A stretch of 64,000 nucleotides of DNA from NCBI GenBank assembly GCA_025666215.1, contig CP102593.1:2431001-2495000 (forward strand), given 5' to 3'. Below, piece after piece: positions 10,394 through 24,914 of this stretch. How positions within the stretch are numbered: position 1 is the first letter of the stretch; each line of letters starts with the position of its first letter. The stretch is from Xanthomonas campestris pv. phormiicola (GTDB taxonomy: Bacteria > Pseudomonadota > Gammaproteobacteria > Xanthomonadales > Xanthomonadaceae). A model generated the notes under the pieces. It worked only from the letters and a program-made list of their open reading frames with translations, had not been told where the DNA came from and made no database searches. The position numbers and the translations under genes were made by a program.

Positions 10394-10560
10394 CGGGATT
10401 GGGGAGTCGGGATTGGGGATTCGTAACAGCGAATCCGCTGCCCCCTCCCTTCTCCCAGTGGGAGAAGGTGCCCCGAAGGGGCGGATGAGGGTACGGGAGC
10501 CGATGAGGTAAGCGGCGAAGCCAGCTTTTACGAATCCCCAATCCCGACTCCCCAATCCCG
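10394..10560. repeat. 33-bp perfect inverted repeat flanking a REP-like core
   Basis: Arms at 10394-10426 and 10528-10560 are exact reverse complements (they begin cgggattggggagtcgg). The interior holds a second palindromic unit, ttctcccagtgggagaa, followed by the ggatgagggtacggg motif that recurs at 11870, 20810 and 45990. It lies between the convergent ends of zipA and the aminotransferase gene and could act as a bidirectional terminator. Confidence 0.85.
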
Positions 10561-10569
10561 AAGCGCGCG

Positions 10570-11700
10570 CTATTTGCGCGCTTTCAAGAAGGCATCACGA
10601 AACCGCAGCATCTCCGCCTCGGTGCCGACGGTGACGCGCACCAGCTTCGGCCAGATCGGCCAGCTGCGGCCGATCATCACCCCCTGCCTGGCCATCGCCG
10701 CAGCGAACGCCTTGCCGTCGCGCTTGACGTCGACCATGAAGCAGTTGGCCTGCGACGGCAGGCACTTGTAGCCCTTGCTCTGCAGCCAGGCGATGGTGTC
10801 GTTGCGGATGCGCGCGTTCTCGGCGCGCCGCGCCGGCACCAGTTGCACGTCGCGCAGGCTGGCGATGCCGGCGGCGACCGCGGTGATGGCCACCGGGTTC
10901 TCGCCGAAGGCCGCCAGCTTGGTCAGCAGCCCCGGCGAGGCCACCGCCAGGCCCAGGCGCAGCCCGGCCATGCCGTACAGCTTGGAGAAGGTGCGCAGCA
11001 CCAGCAGGTCCTGGCGCCGGCCGATCAGGTCGACCACCGAACTCTGCTCGCTGTAGTGGATGTAGGCCTCGTCGACCAGCAGCACGCTGGAGGCGGGCTT
11101 GTTGGCCAGCAGCCATTCGATGTCGGCGCGCGCGGTGATCGAGCCGGTCGGATTGTTCGGGTTGCACAGGTAGATCAGGCCGGCGTTCGGGTCGGCGCTG
11201 GCCATCGCCTTGACGTCGTGCGCGCCGTCGGCGCGCAGCGGCACCCGCCGCACCGGCGCACCGTGCGCGGCGGCGACATCGGCCACCGCTTCGAAGGTCG
11301 GATCGGCCACCACCACGCCGGCGCGGGCCGAGGTGAACGCGAGCGCGGCACGGTTCAGCGGCTCGCTGGAGCCGGGATAGACCGCGACGTGGTCGCGCGG
11401 CAGCTGCTGCTCGCCGGCGAACAGCGCGATCAGGTCGTTCTGCAGTTCGAACAGGTAGCGGCCGGCGCGCGGCAGGATCGCCTGCGCCGCGTCCAGCGCG
11501 GCCGGCGCCGGGCCCAGCGGGCATTCGTTGTAGTTCAGATAGACCGGGCCGGCGGCCGGCGCCACGCCGGGGACCGCGGCGGCCGCCGCCTTGCGCTTTG
11601 CCGCCTCCGCCGCGGGCGCCAGGCCCAGCGCGCCGACCGCCAGGCCCGAAGTGGCGAGGGAAAGAAAGGAACGGCGCGAAACCGGTAGCGACACGGGCAC
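10570..11700 (-). CDS. Tat-exported class I/II aminotransferase (HisC-like)
   Basis: A 376-residue PLP-dependent aminotransferase of the histidinol-phosphate aminotransferase branch. The catalytic lysine is in TFSKLYGMAGLRLG, and the PLP-contacting stretch YLCNPNNPTGS is present. Unusually, the N-terminus SRRSFLSLATSGLAVGALG followed by AEA is a twin-arginine export signal with a cleavage site near residue 34, so the folded holoenzyme is probably periplasmic. It is inserted between zipA and ligA and transcribed against both. The substrate is unknown; it need not take part in histidine synthesis, and no his gene is nearby. Confidence 0.88.
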   Translation of the reverse strand: MPVSLPVSRRSFLSLATSGLAVGALGLAPAAEAAKRKAAAAAVPGVAPAAGPVYLNYNECPLGPAPAALDAAQAILPRAGRYLFELQNDLIALFAGEQQLPRDHVAVYPGSSEPLNRAALAFTSARAGVVVADPTFEAVADVAAAHGAPVRRVPLRADGAHDVKAMASADPNAGLIYLCNPNNPTGSITARADIEWLLANKPASSVLLVDEAYIHYSEQSSVVDLIGRRQDLLVLRTFSKLYGMAGLRLGLAVASPGLLTKLAAFGENPVAITAVAAGIASLRDVQLVPARRAENARIRNDTIAWLQSKGYKCLPSQANCFMVDVKRDGKAFAAAMARQGVMIGRSWPIWPKLVRVTVGTEAEMLRFRDAFLKARK

Positions 11701-11737
11701 TCTCCAGCGAAGGTCAATACGGGGAACGCAAACCTAA

Positions 11738-14542
<2,805 letters not shown>

Positions 14543-14582
14543 GCCGGCTTCCGGGCGCGACGCACCCGATCGGATCGCTGCG

Positions 14583-15542
14583 ATGAGCGAGGCCGTGGAC
14601 ATCGCCGCGCTGCGCCTGCGCGCCGCGCTCAACGCGCGCATCCGCGCCTTCTTCGCCGCGCGCGACGTGCTCGAGGTGGAGACGCCGATGCTGTCGGCGG
14701 CCGGCAACACCGAGCCGAATATCGACAGTTTCCAGACCCTTTTCAGCGGTCATGTCGATGCCGGCCCGACGCTGCGCTGGCTGCGCACCTCGCCCGAGTA
14801 CCCGCTCAAACGCCTGCTGGCCACCGGCGTCGGCGACTGCTACGAACTCGGGCGGGTGTTCCGCAACGGCGAGGCCGGCGGCCGCCACAATCCCGAGTTC
14901 ACCATGCTCGAGTGGTACCGGGTCGGCTGGCATCATCTGCAGCTGGTGGACGAGACCGTGGCGCTGGTGCGCGAGGCGCTGGCGCTGGTCGCGCGCACGG
15001 CGACGCTGCAGGTCGTCACCTATCGGCAACTGTTCCTGGATACGCTGGGCATCGATCCATTGCTGGCGCCGCTCGATGCGCTGCAGCAGCCGTTGCGCGA
15101 CATCCGCATCGACGCTGCAGGGCTGACCCGCGACGACTGGCTCGACCTGCTGATGACCCATCGCCTGCAGGCGGCGTTTCCGGGCGACCGCCTCACCGTG
15201 GTCCACGACTGGCCGGCCACGCAGTGCGCGCTGGCGCGCGTCCGCGACGAACAACCGCCGGTGGCCGAACGCTTCGAACTGTACCTGGGCAGCTACGAGC
15301 TGGCCAACGGCTACCACGAACTCAACGACGCGGCCGAACAGCGCCGCCGCTTCCTGCGCGATCACGCGCTGCGCCGCGAGCGCGGCGCGCAGTTGCCGCC
15401 GCTGGACGAGCGTTTGCTGCAGGCCTTGCCGGCGCTGCCCGATTGCGCCGGCGTCGCCGTCGGCGTGGATCGCCTGCTGATGGCGATGCGCGGCACCGCG
15501 TCGATCGGCGATGTGCTCGCCTACGATTTCGCGCGAGCCTGA
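14583..15542 (+). CDS. epmA: Elongation factor P--(R)-beta-lysine ligase
   Basis: A 319-residue stand-alone class II LysRS-like catalytic domain without the anticodon-binding domain. It shows VLEVETPMLSAAGNTEPNI near the N-terminus, RTSPEYPLKRLLA, the motif 2 region FRNGEAGGRHNPEFTMLEWY, and motif 3 VAVGVDRLLMAM. EpmA attaches beta-lysine to a conserved lysine of EF-P, which eases translation of polyproline stretches. It starts 40 bp after ligA and is probably co-transcribed. The partners epmB and efp are not in the window. Confidence 0.93.
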   Translation: MSEAVDIAALRLRAALNARIRAFFAARDVLEVETPMLSAAGNTEPNIDSFQTLFSGHVDAGPTLRWLRTSPEYPLKRLLATGVGDCYELGRVFRNGEAGGRHNPEFTMLEWYRVGWHHLQLVDETVALVREALALVARTATLQVVTYRQLFLDTLGIDPLLAPLDALQQPLRDIRIDAAGLTRDDWLDLLMTHRLQAAFPGDRLTVVHDWPATQCALARVRDEQPPVAERFELYLGSYELANGYHELNDAAEQRRRFLRDHALRRERGAQLPPLDERLLQALPALPDCAGVAVGVDRLLMAMRGTASIGDVLAYDFARA

Positions 15543-15681
15543 ACTGCGCGGCGTTCATGTAGCATTTTCTTGCTTTGTCGACATCGATGATGGTTTGATC
15601 CAGCCCAGCATGCGGTCGATGCGCGTTATCGGTGGAGTGGTCTTCGTTGTTCAGGTTCTACGCATAGGGGCAGAGCCAAGC

Positions 15682-16389
15682 ATGAAGTGGTCGTACGGGC
15701 TCGGTGGCTGGTGTTGGCTGGGGTTGGCGGTATCGGCGTGTCCGGCGAAGGCGCTTGCGCAGGCGCCGGACGGCTATGACGCCGCGGTGGTGCGTTGCGA
15801 ATCGCGCGACATGAGTTGGGTGCATTGCCCGATGCCGACCGAGCAGGGTGTGGAACTGGTCCGGCAATTGTCCGACAACGACTGTATCCGCGGCAGCGAA
15901 TGGGGCTCGGACGGCACCGGGGTGTGGGTGACGCTCGGCTGCCGCGCCGAATTCCGTTCCAATCCGCCCGAACCCACGCGCAGCGCGATGCGCCGCGTGC
16001 TGCGCTGCGAATCCGACGGCCGGGTCGAGAGCTGCCCGGTGATGCTGCGCGGCGCGCCGGTGCGGCTGATGCGCCAGCTGTCCTCGGTGCCGTGCCGCGA
16101 GGAGCGCAGCTGGGGCGTGCGCCGCAACGAGATCTGGGTGTCGCGCGGCTGCCGCGGCGAGTTCGAGATCGGCGCCAGCGACGGGTCCGGCTTCCCGGCC
16201 GGCCCGCGTCCGGTGCTGTGCGAATCCAAGGGCCGATCGCGGCGCCGCTGCGGGGTCAGCATCCACAACAGCGTGCAGCTGCGCCGGCAGCTGTCCGGCA
16301 CCGCCTGCGTGCAGGACGACAGCTGGGGCTGGGACCGCGACGGCATCTGGGTGGACAAGGGCTGCCGCGCGGAATTCAGCGTCAACTGA
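15682..16389 (+). CDS. Secreted DUF3011-repeat protein
   Basis: A 235-residue protein with a signal peptide (MKWSYGLGGWCWLGLAVSAC then AKALAQA). Three tandem copies of the DUF3011 unit follow, each with the pattern RCES...C, RQLS...C, WG...G/EIWV, GCRAEF or GCRGEF. Cysteines are paired in every copy, pointing to disulfides in the periplasm or outside the cell. The family is common in Xanthomonas and has no assigned function. The start at 15682 is preferred because it opens directly on the signal peptide; earlier in-frame ATGs at 15610 and 15619 are possible. Confidence 0.8.
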   Translation: MKWSYGLGGWCWLGLAVSACPAKALAQAPDGYDAAVVRCESRDMSWVHCPMPTEQGVELVRQLSDNDCIRGSEWGSDGTGVWVTLGCRAEFRSNPPEPTRSAMRRVLRCESDGRVESCPVMLRGAPVRLMRQLSSVPCREERSWGVRRNEIWVSRGCRGEFEIGASDGSGFPAGPRPVLCESKGRSRRRCGVSIHNSVQLRRQLSGTACVQDDSWGWDRDGIWVDKGCRAEFSVN

Positions 16390-16455
16390 GCGCGCTTCCT
16401 TGCCGACGTTGTGCCGGACGATTGGCGTTCATGGCCACCGCCGCGCCGCTTCTGC

Positions 16456-16486
16456 GAATCCCCAATCCCCAATCCCCAATCCCCGC
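16456..16486. repeat. Tandem ccccaat heptamers
   Basis: Four near-perfect tandem copies of a 7-bp unit (aatcccc/ccccaat) lie directly upstream of mtnA. This is the short form of the repeat arms at 10394 and 10528. Confidence 0.7.
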
Positions 16487-16489
16487 CGT

Positions 16490-16495
16490 TAAAAT
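16490..16495 (+). promoter_or_regulatory. -10 box suggesting a leaderless mtnA transcript
   Basis: TAAAAT lies only 6 bp before the mtnA ATG at 16502, so transcription from it would start at or next to the start codon. No Shine-Dalgarno sequence is seen. The ccccaat repeats occupy the spacer and -35 region. Confidence 0.4.
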
Positions 16496-16501
16496 AGCCG
16501 G

Positions 16502-17566
16502 ATGAACGCCGACCTCGATATCGATTACGCCCGCTACGACCATATCCGCCCGATCCTGTGGACCGGCGAGGCGCTGCAGCTGCTGGACCAGCGCAAGCTG
16601 CCGTTCGTGGTCGAGCACCTGCAGTGCAGCGACAGCGACCAGGTCGCCGCGGCGATCCACACGCTGGCGGTACGCGGCGCGCCGGCGATCGGCATCGCCG
16701 CCGGCTGGGGCGTGGTGCTGGCCGCGCGCGACGTGCAGGCCGACGACGGCGCGCAGGCGCTGGCCAAGCTGGAACCGGCGCTGCAGCGGCTCAATGCGGC
16801 GCGGCCGACCGCGGTGAACCTGGCCTGGGCGCTGACGCGCATGCGCAAGGCGCTGGTCGCGGCAGGTTCCGACTGGCGCGAGGCGATCGCGCGCCAGGCA
16901 CAGGCCATTGCCGAGGAAGACCTGGCCGCCAACCGCCACATGGGCGCGCTCGGCGCGGGCCTGATCGCGCCCGGCAGCGGCGTGCTGACCCATTGCAACA
17001 CCGGATCGCTGGCCACCGCCGGCTTCGGCACCGCGCTGGGCGTGATCCGCGCCGGCATGGCCCAGGGCCGCATCGCCAAGGTGTTCGCCGGCGAGACCCG
17101 GCCGTGGTTGCAGGGCGCGCGGCTGACCGTGTGGGAACTGCAGCAGGACGGCATCGACGCGACCCTGATCGCCGATTCGGCCGCGGCGCACCTGATGAAG
17201 ACCGGTGCGGTGCAGTGGGTGATCGTCGGCGCCGACCGCATCTGCGCCAATGGCGACACCGCCAACAAGATCGGCACCTACCAGCTGGCGATCGCCGCAC
17301 GCCACCACGGCATCGGGTTCATGGTGGTGGCGCCGTCGTCCACCGTGGACATGGACACCGCCGACGGCGCGCAGATCGAGATCGAGCAGCGTGACCCGGG
17401 CGAGCTGTTCGGGGTGGGCGGGGTGCGTACCGTGGCCGAGGGCATCGCCGCCTGGAACCCGGTGTTCGACGTGACCCCGGCCGCGCTGATCGATGCCATC
17501 GTCACCGAACGCGGGGTGATCGAACGGCCGGATCCCGAGCGCATGCGCGCCGCGTTCGGCGGCTGA
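16502..17566 (+). CDS. mtnA: S-methyl-5-thioribose-1-phosphate isomerase
   Basis: A 354-residue enzyme of the eIF2B-like isomerase family. It converts methylthioribose-1-phosphate to methylthioribulose-1-phosphate in methionine salvage. Family features include [14 protein letters not shown], the catalytic-cysteine stretch [13 protein letters not shown], and the catalytic Asp in [19 protein letters not shown]. The length is typical. No other salvage gene is adjacent. It lies upstream of gyrA in the same orientation, but a 210-bp gap with a gyrA promoter candidate separates them. Confidence 0.96.
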   Translation: MNADLDIDYARYDHIRPILWTGEALQLLDQRKLPFVVEHLQCSDSDQVAAAIHTLAVRGAPAIGIAAGWGVVLAARDVQADDGAQALAKLEPALQRLNAARPTAVNLAWALTRMRKALVAAGSDWREAIARQAQAIAEEDLAANRHMGALGAGLIAPGSGVLTHCNTGSLATAGFGTALGVIRAGMAQGRIAKVFAGETRPWLQGARLTVWELQQDGIDATLIADSAAAHLMKTGAVQWVIVGADRICANGDTANKIGTYQLAIAARHHGIGFMVVAPSSTVDMDTADGAQIEIEQRDPGELFGVGGVRTVAEGIAAWNPVFDVTPAALIDAIVTERGVIERPDPERMRAAFGG

Positions 17567-17663
17567 GCCGCGGCAACCGCGGCAGACCCCCTGCACGGCC
17601 CCGCAAACGCACGCAAGTGCTTGTTCGGGCCGGTAAAACCGGGCATTCGCGCGCCTGTCATGA

Positions 17664-17669
17664 TAGAAT
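17664..17669 (+). promoter_or_regulatory. Candidate -10 box for gyrA
   Basis: TAGAAT, preceded by TGA, stands about 108 bp before the gyrA ATG in the only AT-richer part of the mtnA-gyrA gap. No good -35 is visible. The rest of the leader contains a cggcaggcccgc...gcgggccggcg hairpin (about 17711-17740). Confidence 0.35.
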
Positions 17670-17776
17670 CCGGCGGTTCGATCGACCGCTGCGCGCCGTA
17701 GAGTTTCGGTGCCGGCAGGCCCGCTTGCCGCGGGCCGGCGTCCTGGTCGATTAGCCACCAGACTTACGGAACCCGA

Positions 17777-20617
<2,841 letters not shown>

Positions 20618-20637
20618 TCGCGCAAGCGACATGCACC

Positions 20638-20671
20638 CGACGACGCCGGCGCACTGCCGGCGTCGTCGTTT
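20638..20671 (+). terminator. Rho-independent terminator after gyrA
   Basis: A perfect 13-bp stem (cgacgacgccggc / gccggcgtcgtcg) with a 5-nt loop, then TTT, 20 bp after the gyrA stop. Confidence 0.88.
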
Positions 20672-20784
20672 CTGGCGCGGCGGGCGCGTGGCAGTGATGA
20701 CGCCTCCATGCACGCATGCCCGTCGCAGGTTGCGCCGATGGCGCCCGCAATGGAGAACACGCTCGCGAGCAGGCGCGGAGCAAG

Positions 20785-20935
20785 CCCCTCTCCCCCCGGG
20801 AGAGGGGGTGGGGTGAGGGTACGGCGCGAAAAGCGCCTCGCGGATTTGGGTGCATGAGGCTGCGCCCGCACCCTCATCCGGCCCTGCGGGCCACCTTCTC
20901 CCCAAAAGGGGGGCCATGGTCCCGACGGATGACGG
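20785..20935. repeat. REP-like element, gyrA-gcd gap
   Basis: Palindromes cccctctccccccgggagaggggg and ccttctccccaaaagggggg-like sequence, joined by gtgagggtacgg...tgcatgaggctgcgcccgcaccctcatcc. The same modules make up the 149-bp tandem units at 45901-46247. The 489-bp gap between gyrA and gcd otherwise holds the gyrA terminator and presumably the gcd promoter; I see no gene in it. Confidence 0.75.
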
Positions 20936-21106
20936 GCGAGGGCTGCGGCCCATGGCCATGCAAGCCGTATCGAGCAAAACACATGCCGCCGTGTGCCGTG
21001 ATAGAACGCACGCCGTTCACTGCCGGCTTGGGATAACGGTGCGCGGCGCGATCGCGCCCATGCCGCGGCGGATGTTCCGCGCGGCGGTTTCCTCTGAGGA
21101 ATGGCA

Positions 21107-23584
21107 ATGAACGATCTTGATCGAACGGGGCATCGCAGCGCCTGGCCGCTGCTGCTGCTGGGCGGCGCCTGCGCGCTGATCGGCCTGGTGCTTGCGGCCG
21201 GCGGCGTGTGGCTGCTGGCGCTGGGCGGCTCCTGGTACTACCTGGTCGGCGGGCTGGGCCTGCTGCTGTCGGGCGTGCTGCTGATGCGCGGCCGGCGTGG
21301 CGGCGCGGTGTGGTTCGCGGCGACCTTCGCGTTGACGCTGCTGTGGGCGGCCTGGGAATCCGGTGCCGACTATTGGCGCTGGGTGCCGCGCATGGGCCTG
21401 ATGGTGTTCCTGGGCCTGCTGTTGGCGCTGCTGCTGCCGCGGCTGGACCGCCCGGTGCCGCACGGCGTCTCGCGTGGCTTGGCCGGCGCACTGGCGCTGG
21501 TGTTCGTGGTCGCCTTCGCGCTGGCCTTCGTGCCGTACGGCGTGACCGAGGCCGACGGCATGCTCGCGCACGCCGCGGGCATGGCGGCGGCGATCACCGC
21601 GCCGCGTGCCGGCGTGCAGCCTGCCGAGGCGCCGGTCGATGCCGACTGGGCCGCCTACGGGCGCGACAATGCCGGCAGCCGCTATACGCCGCTGCGGCAG
21701 ATCACTCCCGGCAACGTGGCGCAATTGCAGACCGCGTGGACCTTCCGCACCGGCGACCTGCCGGCCAAGCGCTGGGGCGCGGAGACCACGCCGCTGAAGA
21801 TCGGCGACAGCCTGTACCTGTGCACCGCGCGCAACCAGCTGATCGCGCTGGATGCGCGCAGCGGGCAACAGCGCTGGCGCTACGATCCCAAGGTCGCGGA
21901 CAAGGCGATTCCGTACACCGCCGCCTGCCGCGGGGTCAGCTACTACCAGGTGCCGGACGCGGCGAATGCGCCGCCGGCACCGGCGCGGGACGGCAGCGTG
22001 GCCCCGGTCGCGCTGGAAGGCGAGCCGCGCGCCTGCCGCAGCCGCATCATCGAGGGCACCCTGGACGGCCGCCTGATCGCGGTCGATGCCACCAGCGGCA
22101 AGCCCTGCGAAGACTTCGGCGCGCACGGCCAGGTCGACATCACCGCCGGCATGGGCGAGACGCCGCCGGGCTACGTCTCGATTAACTCGCCGCCGACCAT
22201 CGTCCGCGGCGTGGTCGTCACCGGCCATCAGGTGCTGGACGGGCAGCAGCGCTACGAGCCGTCGGGCGTGATCCAGGGGTTCGATGCGGTGACCGGACAG
22301 CTGCGCTGGGCCTGGGACATGACCCATCCGGAATGGAACGGGGCACCGCCGCCGGGACAGAGCTGGACCCGCGGCACGCCGAACATGTGGACCTCGGCGG
22401 CCGGCGACGAGCAACTCGGCTATGTCTACCTGCCGATGGGCAACTCCACCGCCGACTACTGGAGCAGCTCGCGTACCGCGCCCGAGGACCGCTACGCGAC
22501 CTCGCTGGTGGCGCTGGACGTCGCCACCGGCAAGCCGGTGTGGAACTTCCAGACCACGCATATCGACGTGTGGGACTACGACCTGGGCTCGCAGCCGACG
22601 CTGGTGGATTTCCCGCACGACGGCGCCAAGGTGCCGGCGGTGGTCTTGTCCAGCAAGCAGGGCGAAATCTACGTGCTGGATCGGCGCAGCGGCAAGCCCT
22701 TGGTCGGGGTCGAGGAACGCGCGGTACCCGGCGGCGGCGTCGAGCCGCAGCGCCGTGCCAGGACCCAGCCGTTCTCGCTGTACCACTCGCTGCGCAAGCC
22801 GGACCTGACCGAGCGCGACATGTGGGGCATCACCCCGATCGATCAGTTGGTCTGCCGCATCCAGTTCCGCAGCGCCAGCTACAAGGGCATCTACACCCCG
22901 CCGCAGGCCGATCGCCATTCGATCGAGTATCCCGGCTACAACGGCGGCTCGGACTGGGGCAGCGTCGCGGTGGACCCGCGGCGCGGCGTGATCGTGGCCA
23001 ACTACAACGACATGCCGAACTACAACCTGCTGGTGCCGCGGGCCAAGGCCGACCAACTGGGCTGGGCGCCGCGCGGCCAGGTGCGCGGCGACGCCGGCGG
23101 TGCCGAAGGCGCGGGCGATCCGCAGGCGGGCACGCCGTACGCGATCGACGTCAATGCCGGCTGGCGCCTGTCGTTCACCGGTTTGCTGTGCAAGCAACCG
23201 CCGTACGGCGGCATCCGCGCGATCGACCTGGCCAGCGGCAAGACCCTGTGGGACCGCCCGCTGGGCAGCGCCCGCGGCAATGGTCCGTTCGGCATCCATT
23301 CCGGCTTGCCGATCGAGATCGGCACGCCGAACAACGGCGGCGCGGTGGTCACCGCCAGCGGTCTGATCTTCATCGCCGCCACCACCGACGACATGATCCG
23401 CGCGATCGATCTGGCCACCGGCAAGACCGTCTGGCAAGCCAAGCTGCCGGCCGGCGGCCAGGCCACGCCGATGCTCTATGCGGTCGACGGCCGCGAGTAC
23501 CTGGTGATCATGGCGGGCGGCCATCACTTCATGGAGACCAAGAAGGGCGACTACGTGATCGCCTATGCGTTGCCGGCGTCATAG
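21107..23584 (+). CDS. gcd: Membrane-bound PQQ-dependent glucose dehydrogenase
   Basis: An 825-residue quinoprotein. The first 140 residues form about five membrane helices (for example PLLLLGGACALIGLVLAAGG and LGLLLALLLPRL). A periplasmic eight-bladed PQQ propeller follows, starting at DWAAYGRDNAGSRYTPL and including SINSPPTIVRGVVVTG, NGGSDWGSVAVDP and GGQATPMLYAVDGREYLVI near the end. It oxidises glucose (or a related sugar or quinate) in the periplasm and passes electrons to ubiquinone. The second in-frame ATG is chosen because GAGGA sits at proper spacing before it and touches the first ATG at 21101. No pqq genes are present here. Confidence 0.92.
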   Translation: MNDLDRTGHRSAWPLLLLGGACALIGLVLAAGGVWLLALGGSWYYLVGGLGLLLSGVLLMRGRRGGAVWFAATFALTLLWAAWESGADYWRWVPRMGLMVFLGLLLALLLPRLDRPVPHGVSRGLAGALALVFVVAFALAFVPYGVTEADGMLAHAAGMAAAITAPRAGVQPAEAPVDADWAAYGRDNAGSRYTPLRQITPGNVAQLQTAWTFRTGDLPAKRWGAETTPLKIGDSLYLCTARNQLIALDARSGQQRWRYDPKVADKAIPYTAACRGVSYYQVPDAANAPPAPARDGSVAPVALEGEPRACRSRIIEGTLDGRLIAVDATSGKPCEDFGAHGQVDITAGMGETPPGYVSINSPPTIVRGVVVTGHQVLDGQQRYEPSGVIQGFDAVTGQLRWAWDMTHPEWNGAPPPGQSWTRGTPNMWTSAAGDEQLGYVYLPMGNSTADYWSSSRTAPEDRYATSLVALDVATGKPVWNFQTTHIDVWDYDLGSQPTLVDFPHDGAKVPAVVLSSKQGEIYVLDRRSGKPLVGVEERAVPGGGVEPQRRARTQPFSLYHSLRKPDLTERDMWGITPIDQLVCRIQFRSASYKGIYTPPQADRHSIEYPGYNGGSDWGSVAVDPRRGVIVANYNDMPNYNLLVPRAKADQLGWAPRGQVRGDAGGAEGAGDPQAGTPYAIDVNAGWRLSFTGLLCKQPPYGGIRAIDLASGKTLWDRPLGSARGNGPFGIHSGLPIEIGTPNNGGAVVTASGLIFIAATTDDMIRAIDLATGKTVWQAKLPAGGQATPMLYAVDGREYLVIMAGGHHFMETKKGDYVIAYALPAS

Positions 23585-23816
23585 CCCACGCCAAGGCTGC
23601 GTTGTGCGGCGTGCGGGATCCGCCCCGCCGTCGCGAAGCTGGTGCGGCGATGTGCGGTGCGCCATGTGTGGCAGAGACATTGCCGCACATGGTGCGCGTC
23701 GCGTGCGGGTGCGGCAAAACGGAGGGAGGGCAAAATCGTGTCGAGTCCCGGGAAAACGCGAATCGGCGTGCGCCGTTGCGGCGTTTCGATCGCAGATTCA
23801 CGGTAAGCGATGGCGT

Positions 23817-23884
23817 TGTGGGAGCGACTTCAGTCGCGACGGGCTCTACCGGTAGTGCCTGTCGCGACTGAAGTCGCTCCCACA
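23817..23884. repeat. Perfect 24-bp-arm palindrome (Xanthomonas REP)
   Basis: Arms 23817-23840 and 23861-23884 are exact reverse complements built on gggagcgacttcagtcgcga, with a 20-nt loop that is itself partly palindromic (ctaccggtag). It lies at the convergent ends of gcd and the TPR gene. The 331-bp gap here contains no gene. Confidence 0.9.
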
Positions 23885-23915
23885 GGTGTGCCTGCACGCG
23901 AACTGCGGCGGCCAG

Positions 23916-24770
23916 CTACTCCAACTGCTCGCGCGCGAACGCCGCATCCAGCGCTTCCATCGCATCGCGCGGCTTGAGCTTGGCCGCTGTCTCGAACTCG
24001 CCTGCTGCCGCGTCCTCGCGCTTGTCGCCGTGCAGCAGCAACAGCACGTTGGCGTATTCGACGTGCGCGATCGGCGCATCCGGAGTGAGCTTCAGCGCCT
24101 GCTGGATGTGCTGCTCGGCGGTCGCGGCCTTGGCGCCGTAGGTGAGTCCGCCGATCATCGCGCCGACCTTGCCGATGATCTCGGCGTGGTACAGCGCCAG
24201 CGCCATGTGCGCCTCGGCGTGCTTGGGTTCCAGTTCCAGCGCGGCCTCCAGCGATTGCCGCACCTTGCCGGCGATGCCTTGCTTGAGCGCCTTGACGATG
24301 CTCAGCCCCTGGCTGTAACGGCCCAGCGCGAACGCGTGGCGATAGTGGCTGTTGGCCTCGTCCGGCAATGCGCCGATCGCCGCCTCGGCCAGCGTCGCGG
24401 CCTGCTGCAGGCGCTGCAGTTTTTCCTTGTCGTCCTCGACCAGGTAGCTGGCGTGGATGCCGAGCGCCTTGACCGCGACCGACGCGCCGAACACGCCCAG
24501 CGCCTGTCCGGCGGTATAGGCCTGCTGGAACCGGCCCTGGTGGAAGGCGCGCCAGGCTTCGAGCAGGGCCGCCGACAGCGTGTCGGCGTCGTGGCCCTTG
24601 CCGGCCTTGCCGGCGGCGGCGAGCAGCGCCTGCGCGCGCGCCGGGTCCGGGTAGGGTTCGCGGTCGCCGGCGTGCAGCTTCGGCCAGGCTTTCTTCAACG
24701 CCTCGCCCGGATAGGCGTAGGCCTTGGCGTCGTGCGGAAACGGCGCCCATGCGGTCGGTTTTGCTGCCAT
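23916..24770 (-). CDS. TPR-repeat protein of unknown function
   Basis: A 284-residue protein starting MAAKPTAWAPFPHDAKAY. From about residue 70 on it is all alpha-helical with tetratricopeptide-like repeats (AWRAFHQGRFQQAYTAGQAL, SLEAALELEPKHAEAHMALA, HIQQALKLTPDAPIAHVEYA and EFETAAKLKPRDAMEALDAA). No signal peptide or membrane segment is seen, so it is probably a cytoplasmic scaffold or adaptor. A longer frame to 24854 is possible, but the chosen Met gives the more natural start. It is divergent from the small phasin-like gene at 24915. Confidence 0.75.
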   Translation of the reverse strand: MAAKPTAWAPFPHDAKAYAYPGEALKKAWPKLHAGDREPYPDPARAQALLAAAGKAGKGHDADTLSAALLEAWRAFHQGRFQQAYTAGQALGVFGASVAVKALGIHASYLVEDDKEKLQRLQQAATLAEAAIGALPDEANSHYRHAFALGRYSQGLSIVKALKQGIAGKVRQSLEAALELEPKHAEAHMALALYHAEIIGKVGAMIGGLTYGAKAATAEQHIQQALKLTPDAPIAHVEYANVLLLLHGDKREDAAAGEFETAAKLKPRDAMEALDAAFAREQLE

Positions 24771-24914
24771 GCCTGGCCTCCCTGGAGTTCGCGCCGAGCA
24801 TGGCGCCGCGATGGCGGCCTGGCAAGCTGCGCTGCGGATAGTGTGTTTGCTCAAGCCGCTGCCGCCAGCATGCGTCGCACCGATGCCGCTGTCGGCATCC
24901 TAAGGAGACCTGCG

